Assembly (NCBI RefSeq): GCF_024868665.1
Contig: NC_079904.1
Location: 22,313,325-22,377,324, forward strand
Direction of reading: 5' to 3'
Source of the DNA: Triplophysa rosa
Taxonomy: Eukaryota > Chordata > Actinopteri > Cypriniformes > Nemacheilidae
Length of the DNA stretch: 64,000 bases
How positions within the stretch are numbered: the first letter of the stretch is position 1; every line of letters starts with the position of its first letter. Below the pieces are notes generated by a model. That model was given only the letters and a program-made list of their open reading frames with translations. It was not told the origin of the DNA and did no database searches. The position numbers and the translations under genes are program-made. This document shows positions 55,601-64,000 of this stretch, in pieces.

Positions 55601-58600
55601 TTCCAATCCAACACATCCATCAACATTCGCGAGTTCCGACTATTCGAAATTGAACACTTGCAACATCATACGCGTGTGTTCAGAACATTTACATTAAACA
55701 TTGAGATTAGAAAACAAAGTTTCTGGAATCACAATTGTTCTCAATATTTGAATTGAACAATCGTGACATCATCACAATTATACTGAACATTTAAACAGAA
55801 CTCTTTCTAGATTCAAATCGAACATATAAGCCACGTTCTGACTATTCGAATTGAACACTCAGTAGCCGGGTTTCCATCCAAAGTTGCGAATTTAGCTTAT
55901 GCGCAAAATTGGAATATCGCATAAAACATTTTCGAATAAGCACCGTTTCCATCCAACTAGTCAACCGTCACTTCCTAATAAACTGCTACTAAATATCAGT
56001 AAGAGAAGTAAGAGAAGCCACTGAATATAATAATTTTCATATATAATAAAACTTGCGCAAGCAGACGATTACGAAACACAATAAATGCGGTGCTTTTGTG
56101 GATGCCTGCTGTTTGGTTAACACAGTCGTGACAGTTCTAAGAGGCAATTACAGAATACTCTGACGACTTTGCTCAGGCATTTAAGAATGACCGTAACAAC
56201 ATTTCTTATGCTGTGTAACAAGATCAGTACTCTGGTTAGTCAGGTTACGCTGTCTCATAGTGCAGTTACGTGGCTTTTTGGAGGAATTTATTCGGCAAAT
56301 GCGTTTCCATCTCCCATTATTCGCATTAACCCTTTTTCGCAAAACTGAAAAACCACCTCAAGCGAGCATAAAAACCTTTTGCGAATTAAGGGTTTTTAAT
56401 TCGAAATTTGGCGTTTCCATCACTCGTTTCTGATGCGAAACTTCAAAATGCGAATGAAACCAGAGTGATGGAAACCCGCTTAGTGAGTGCTCTGAAAATC
56501 TAAAACAATTTTGAGATTCGAATCAAGAACGTCTGGCTGAACATTTCAATAAAACTTAAAAAAAAAAGAAGATTGAAATCTAAGCTAGTAAGTGCTCTGA
56601 ATAATCGAACTGATCACTCATAAAAGTATGAAGAACTTTTAAATAGAATAACAACAATTGGAATCATGTTATGACTATTTGAGTTAAACACTCATGTCAT
56701 CATATGAATCTACAAACATTTAAATGCCACATTTTCAAGATTCGAATCTTTTTTGAACATTCGAACTAAACTCGTGACATCAGTGTTCCGAAGATTTAAT
56801 TACAAGGAGATTTAAATCTAACATTACTGTCAGCATTGCGAAAGTTCGACTATTCGATCTGAACACTCACGTTCCGAACATTTTTGGGGATCACACGCGC
56901 ATTCCCAAGTTTTGACCCAAACGTCACTTTCGATCTCCCACACTCCATAGGGACGTTCAAATCGCCCCTACGACGCCCAGACACGCCGTCTAGGTAGGCG
57001 GCTCGCTATTCTTTGAGACACAGCCACTGACAGGCGAAACGATCGCCCGCAGTCAGAAGAACAGCTGTTGCTCAATATCTCTACCCTTACCATCTCTTTT
57101 CTCAACAGAGCCAGGGCGGCATCCAGGTTCGCCGGTTTATTCGCCAGCAAATTGTCCGCGTTGTTCCGTCCTCGGCTCAGGTCGTCCTGGATCATGGTCT
57201 TCTTCAAGTACATCCTCTCCATCTCTCTCCACGAGCCGCCGCTGGAGTTGAGCAGTCCGCTCAGACTCTTGGGCAACGGCGGCAGACCCTCAATACAGGC
57301 CAGCACACCGCCCGCCGCTCCATTCCCAACCTTACCATTCATGCTAACATTCACCAATAACACGCTAATTAACAGACGACGGGTTTACTACAGCACGTGC
57401 TGATTTTCCTAAAGCTTTTTGTGCACTAACGTCGACAAACCCATGTAGCGAACACCGCACCAAACGACACCTATAATCTGGGTGTATTTAGGCTAACCTC
57501 GCACTTCCTGTCCCTTTAAAGCGAGCCAGCGCTGACTAGGCGTGACCGCGTGTGACGTAGAGAGAGGTTAATGAATATTCATGAGCATTAAATTCAGAAT
57601 GAATCTTTTATTCTGACCAAAGCCCGGTGATTGTGCGGCAACCTACAGTTTTATCACATTTTTGCGCATTGGTTACACAGTGGTAATGACCTCATTTGTT
57701 CTCTTTGTATTTTTTTTATGACGTCTCTTGCTGTTATTTAGACGTGTGTACTTGAAATTCATTTTTGTTTTTCACGCTTAAAAAAATCATAGTTGGTTAA
57801 ACCAAAGATAACGCAATATCTTCTCAAAGCGATGTTGCAATCTATTGGCTGTGCAAACGTTCACATTCTTTCACTTTAAAAACAAACATTTTCTTCCCCA
57901 GTACAAACAGTCTTTTTTGTAAGCCTGTATTCTGGGTCCAGTTTGGTTTTGATCTCTTGGTGAAGTCCAGATCACATTTGTCTGATAGCAACTCTGAAGA
58001 GCACATGGTCAGATGAATTGACTCAGGGTGAGGTCAGGGCCGGATTCCGGGGGGGAACAAAGGTGTCAGTAACAGCAGATGGTGACCGAGGATCCGCCCC
58101 GTGACACAACACACACCCAGATGCAGCTGGACACAAAGCATTCAGACATGCAGCTATTATAAAGACAACATGCGCACACACTTTACCAACCACAACAATA
58201 TCTAGGTCATTCTACACAACGGGTGCAATCCCTTATTTACAGACTGTACAAAATGAGTTTTGTATGCTGTCAACTATCTTGATATTACATCGACAAAAAC
58301 TTTATTTTATAAAGAAAAACCTAAACATGGAAATTTTTAATTCGAAAAAGTTTTATAGGGGCTCCAAATGATTTTATGAAAGATTAACTGTATCCCAACA
58401 TACATTCAAATGTATGATTTTATCTCGCCATGGCAAGAAGTTTAAAAAGCTCACAAAATATTATGGTTTACAATTCTTATCCATTGCACAGTTAAGAAAG
58501 ACGTGGTATACATTTTTTTATAAAAGTGTCCCGACAATTTTCTCCATCACTCCACCATCATTCACACAAAATCGGCTAGAATTGCTACAACAATACTTCA

Positions 58601-61600
58601 ACAGCATTTATTTTAACAACAGTACACAAAGACAACATCACTTAAATGTGAATCAAATACAATTTTGAGTTTTAAAACAGCTCTGAATATCCACTAAACA
58701 CTTACAGAACAAAAACAACACACAAACATTTATAACTCTTAAAATAATCGTAGAAACGTTTCAATTCTGTATATAAAACAAGTACGGTTTTAGTTCAAAC
58801 GCAGTTATAAAATCCGTCCCTAAACTTGCCAACAACAAATGTGCAAGGGTAGGATCATTAAGAAACCACACAGTTTGTCGTCGAATACATAAAAGTCACT
58901 GATGTCTGGAGAACGTCAGACATTATTTTTTACAATGACACCGTTTTTGTTTGGGTCTATAAGTGCATCAAGCCAATAGTCACACCTTCATGTCGTGTAT
59001 GTAACACAAACAGCATGACATCATCAGGTAATGTTTTGTGTTGTAAGGTGGGTTGAAACACAAACCATAAAACAACACATGACACTTAATTGTTACACCT
59101 AAACCCCGCACACCCAATTTCCACCTCTGGGTGGGGTTGAACTTCTAATGTGCGTATGTCTCCAAGGCACAAAGTAGATTATTATGCAGAAGGTGGCACA
59201 AGCCCCGCCCACCCGTGGGAGAGAATGACAGAGGTGTTACTGATGGCAACAAGATGCGACCTTGCAAAGCCTGATTCTGCAAAAGCGAAGCACATCTAAA
59301 TGCGAATAGCCAGCGCGTTCGGAATTCAGTACTGCCGATTCAACACGAACTGCGGGCAGAAGGACAGCGACAACTCAACTGTCAATCATACTGGGGCTGA
59401 CCACACCCAACATTCCTCCCACAACGTGAATACTGTCTCTTACATAAAAACAGAATGAGGTAGAACGAGTCAGGAATTAACATTTTAGATTTTCTTGATT
59501 ACCGTAATAAAATCGTTTTTTTGTTTTTTAAGAACCGAAACGGTTAAGCTAATATTTTAAGCTATACCTGAATAACGAGCCTGGAACAGCTCAGAAAGAT
59601 ACTTTTTTGTTTTGAGTAATCATGTAAGACAGGCGTCTAAATGTTCATTAATTTTAGACTCAAATATTTTGCTGAGACACACAGGGCAGTGGACGGTGAT
59701 TTGGACCGGAGAACTATCTGCTTGCTGATCTCTGTCAGGCCGAGCAGCTTCGCCCGACTCCTCTCTGCGCTTCACCGTCGACGTTTCGCTGACCGTCCTC
59801 TGGAAGTAATCAAAAATATGTGCCGAGTTCTGCTCTTCCCGTGGTTTTTTCCTGGCTCCAGATGTAGATGTCCCTGATGTCTGGGGGCTGCCAGCGTTTC
59901 TAGGACTTGGAAAACCGGCCTCAGGCTTTTGAAAGCCTCCAAAGTGCTTGGAATTGGATCCTAAAGTAGTTGTGCGTGGTTTTTGGGGACTGTTTCTTAA
60001 CCCTGAGCTCGTAGTATCCAACGCTGGTCTTTGGTTACCTCCGAAGTGCTTTGAAATGTAACCCGTGCTAGTTTCAGACTTTTTAGGGCTTCCACAAAGT
60101 TCTGGGACTGTAGTTTTAATATTGTCAGCGTTCCCAAAATATTTGGAGACATGGTTCTCGGAAGAGCCGGGCTTTGGTCCGGTTATTGTGGACGAATGAC
60201 GGTTATTAATGGTACTGGATGAAGCCGGTCCATTAGATTTAAGCTTGGAAGCATCCACAGTAGTGTCGGACCTCTCTGGAGATCTGAGGACTTTGGACTG
60301 AAAGAGATCTCGCACCATCCTCTGCTTTGCCCTCAGACTGCCATTGGCTTTGGAAATCCTCACAGGTGAGCCGTTGATGTTGTCGAAGGCACTGGTGTTG
60401 CCGACAGATTTTTTGCCGAGAACATTTGATGAACCTGAACTGAGTCTTTTGTAAGGGTTTGTCTCGTTGGACCATGGTATCGAGTGGGATGGCGAGTCGT
60501 TCCTAGGAGGAGAGACGAGAGGTTGCGCTCTAGTGGGGCTTAAGGGACTCTGGCCGGGCTGTTTGTCCATTGAGTTCTGTGTACTTCCTCCAAGAACGAA
60601 ACCTCTCCCACTGAATGGCATTATATTTCTGATGGCCTGAGAGCCAGAGACTGCAACACAAAAAAGAATTTGGTCACTCAATGCTAAAATAATCTAGCTC
60701 AATGATCAAACGCTAGCTAATGCTGCATATTGAAACAAATCTCCAAAGACACACAGTTTAATAATGTGGGAACATCTAATGCATCACCTGTACTGCTACC
60801 GGGAGGCTTTGACGTCTTGGATTTCTCACTGATAGCATTCTTGTCTTTCTTTTGATCAGTTTTGCTGGATTTCCCATAATTCTCTGGCTCCTTGATTTTG
60901 GTGTATGTGCCGCCACAAGTCCTCTGGTGCTCGGCCCACCAGGGGTCTCTGGCCGAGGGAGGTCTGTTCATCGCACGCTTCACGTATCCAAAGAACGGTC
61001 GGCGATTCTGACAGGGCCCGCTACATCGCCACCAGTGCTGCCTGTACACGTCAACCTCATCGTGAAATGAGTGATATATCTGTGAAGAGTGATTTAATAC
61101 AGACACTGGGATCAGTACGGTGGTGATGATTTTAAGCCAAACTATGTTTAAACTAATGTAAACTAATACAATGGGTCTCATTCACTAAGCATGCGTGCGC
61201 ACAAATGTGTGCTCGAAACCTGTGTACTAACGTTTTCACGAACAAATCACGATTCACTAAAACTTTCGTAATAAAATGTATTCTAAATATAAGAAAAAAT
61301 ATAGGAACAGCTGAAAATACACCTACGCATAAATCACCAGTCTCTATCTCTCTCTGAGAAAATGACAAAATGCATGTTTCATCTTCGGAGAAAAATTCTA
61401 TACTTATTTTATGTCTTACTTTAATTACGCTTAAATGTATATTTAATATAAAGGTGCTATAAAAGGTATTTCATTGTGTACGAACTGATTTTGAGGACTG
61501 CGCACTTGGAATTACTTGTGAGAGCGCTTCTGTCTGGCTGTGTCTGAAACCGCCCCCCATCTCCTATATAGTGCACTATATTGGGTGTCCGAAACCTGAG

Positions 61601-64000
61601 TGAACTACTTCATTCCCTTTATTTGTTCTCTTTTTTACCCACAATGCACTCTGATTTTGAGTGTACATTCGATTTACACTTGCTCACTCACTATGATGGT
61701 TGTTGAGATCTGTTTGGTTATAAGCATTATTGCAAATATCTTTCTCTGTGTTAATCAGAACAAAGACATTTAGACACATTTGGAACAACTCGATGGTGAG
61801 TAAATTATGACAAAATTTTCATTTCTGGAAAAAGCATCCACTAACATTAGGACAAGGTTAAGAACAAATTCATGTGCGTACGCAGGTGTTGTGAATTAGG
61901 CGGAAAGTCTCCGTGAGAAGTTCAAATGTGCGTATAAATACGAACAATCAACGCAATTATTAGTGAATGAGATCCATTGTCTGTCACCCCTCAAAGTAGG
62001 TTTTAGAATGGATAAAAAAGTAAAAACAAAAACTCCTTATTGTCTTAGACAAGAATACTGAATAATACAAGTTTTTAGTAAATATGTGGGTAAAAATGTC
62101 TTACAGTGATGCTAGTCCCACTGGCTTGGTTGATTCTGTTCATGTGTTTGCAGAATTCCGGTCCGTGGCCATCTCGATCTCTGTTGTTTTGGGTGACAAA
62201 GAGAAGAGCGTGGATCATCTCATGAAGAAGGGTCTGTGGACAGAAACAGCGGACAGTTATAACAAATGTAAATTGTTTCCTTTCATGTTGAAAAGTGAAT
62301 CTATTGTTTAACCAACCTGGACGAGATCTTTACGGGGTCTGAGCTTTAAGAGTGGTTCACTGAGTCTTACTGAGCACAGGCCTCCTCTTCCCTCATAAGA
62401 GCACAGTCCAGCACACCTGTGACAGACAAACATTAAATCAGTTAGAAACGGATATATATAATAATGCTTATGTTTTTATTTTATTTTATACTGCTTGTGT
62501 ACAGCACTTATGGTTTTGAAGGTGCTTTATAAATAAATGTCGAGTTGAGTTCTTGAGATCTATGTCTAACTTCTGTCTCTAGATTCCATACTATCTGTCT
62601 AGATGTTGCAGATCTGTCCATCTATCTAGATATATACTACATAGATAGATAAATAGATCTATGAAACTAGATTCCAGCTTTAAATACGTATCTAGATTTA
62701 ATCGACCTATCTACGTAGATGCCAGAACTATCAGTCTTATGATGAGAATTACACAGAATCATGTTGTTAGATGATGGAATCTTACAGTGTCATCCTTGGA
62801 CTCCACTTCACCTCCACCCCGCACAGTTTTCCCCAGAAGAACATGTCATTAAACTGCAGGAACATGGCTCTCACGTCCGGATTGGGGTCCAGCGTCTCCC
62901 ACGACTCGTCCACGATAGACAGCGGTCTCTCCGGTCTGCTCTGAGAGAATGGCACAACATCCAGCTCACTGGAGGAGTCAATCTTGCGCCTTTTACTTGA
63001 CGGATAGTCTTCATCATCATTCCACCGGGTACCCGCCGCTTCTTGATCAAACTCTTCTTGTAAACTTAGAGCGAGCAAGAAGTCTTCATCCTCCATCATC
63101 AGTGTGCTTTACCAAAACCAGACTTGCTATTCTCTTATAATAGCTGACACCCTCAATCAGCACTAAATCGCTATATAGAACCCCTTACCATGACCATCGG
63201 ACCTCCAGCTTTATAGATCAAATGGTTTTAGGCCTAATCGCGGGGTTTCATTCTTGTAAATGTAACACGTAACATCCAAAACATTTGAAAGAAAGCTGAC
63301 AGCGCTTTCCCGCAGCGCCCGATGGGAGAAAAAACATGTTGGCCAATCATAAAGTCGCAGAGTGTGAGGATCTCTGGGAAATGTATTTTTTCCCCGCAAC
63401 GACCTGAAAACGTTATTTCACTTTTTATTTGTGTTGAGTGATGTAGAACACAACATTTGCAACATAGGGAGATAAAACACACGTCGTTTTTTAACGTCAG
63501 GATCATACAAAGTTGCTCAATGTTGAACGCTTTTCAAAGTATACCATTTTTAAAATATAAAATAAAGTTAAATTCATTTATATTGGTACATTTTACAAAT
63601 GTATTCTATTTTTTAATTAATCTTAAGAAAGTGGGGAAAAGATTAATGAAGATTTTATAAACGGTTTTATATAAACAATAAATACCAAATTTGAAGATAA
63701 AATTAACCCAAGCGTTTTGGGTGTGTTTTATCCAAAAACGACAAAACAACAAGTAAAAAACATTTGACGTCTTTATTTTGAAACGCATGCGCGTCACGTG
63801 GTGTGACGTCACCGGGAGGTGCCGTGTTTCCTGTGTAGAGGAAGCTAGCAAGACTTCTGCAGCAGTACATTGCAATGACACCTTAAATTTCGCGTAGTCA
63901 TACCGATATCTGTGCTTCAGTCGTATATTTTCTATCGCCACAATCTTGTAAAGATGGCAGACACGGGAAATCGCCTGCGTAACTTACTGGAATCTCCTAA

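Overview
The window is vertebrate nuclear DNA, most likely from a cyprinid-type bony fish. It holds short exons with GT-AG introns, dense DNA-transposon and MITE relics (hAT, Tc1/mariner, palindromic families beginning GGGATAGTTCACCC, GGTAACACTTTAC or AAAGGGGTCATATG), and a conserved gene block that matches human 1q42 (TTC13, ARV1, FAM89A, SPRTN, EXOC8). I rebuilt exons by hand from splice sites, reading phase and protein similarity; no search was run.

Layout. (1) 1743-5914, minus: selenoprotein L, a thioredoxin-like selenoprotein with two in-frame TGA codons forming a U-x-x-U motif; its 3' end is not found in the window. (2) 5980-14500: gene-poor and transposon-rich, with a decayed Tc1-like element carrying nested insertions. 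(3) 14782-20035, minus: an unrecognised gene of at least 22 small exons, made by tandem duplication of a two-exon unit of roughly 430 bp. The protein is Pro/Ser-rich and probably disordered. (4) 22822-43644, minus: complete ttc13 (23 coding exons, about 826 aa), with an intact Tc1-like transposase gene in its last intron. (5) 43835-48894, plus: complete arv1 (5 exons, 239 aa), head-to-head with ttc13 across 190 bp. (6) 54336-57342, minus: complete fam89a (2 exons, 175 aa). (7) 59620-63099, minus: complete sprtn (5 exons, about 621 aa), a DNA-protein crosslink protease. (8) 63954-64000, plus: first 47 coding bases of probable exoc8, divergent from sprtn.

The recognised genes are housekeeping functions that do not form one pathway: ER lipid/sterol homeostasis (arv1), a secretory-pathway TPR protein (ttc13), DNA-protein crosslink repair (sprtn), exocytosis (exoc8), a small leucine-repeat adaptor (fam89a) and redox (selenoprotein L). 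They are held together by old synteny and by two divergent promoters. The most unusual items are the modular exon-array gene and the diselenide-motif selenoprotein. I saw no tRNA, rRNA, CRISPR array or viral gene.
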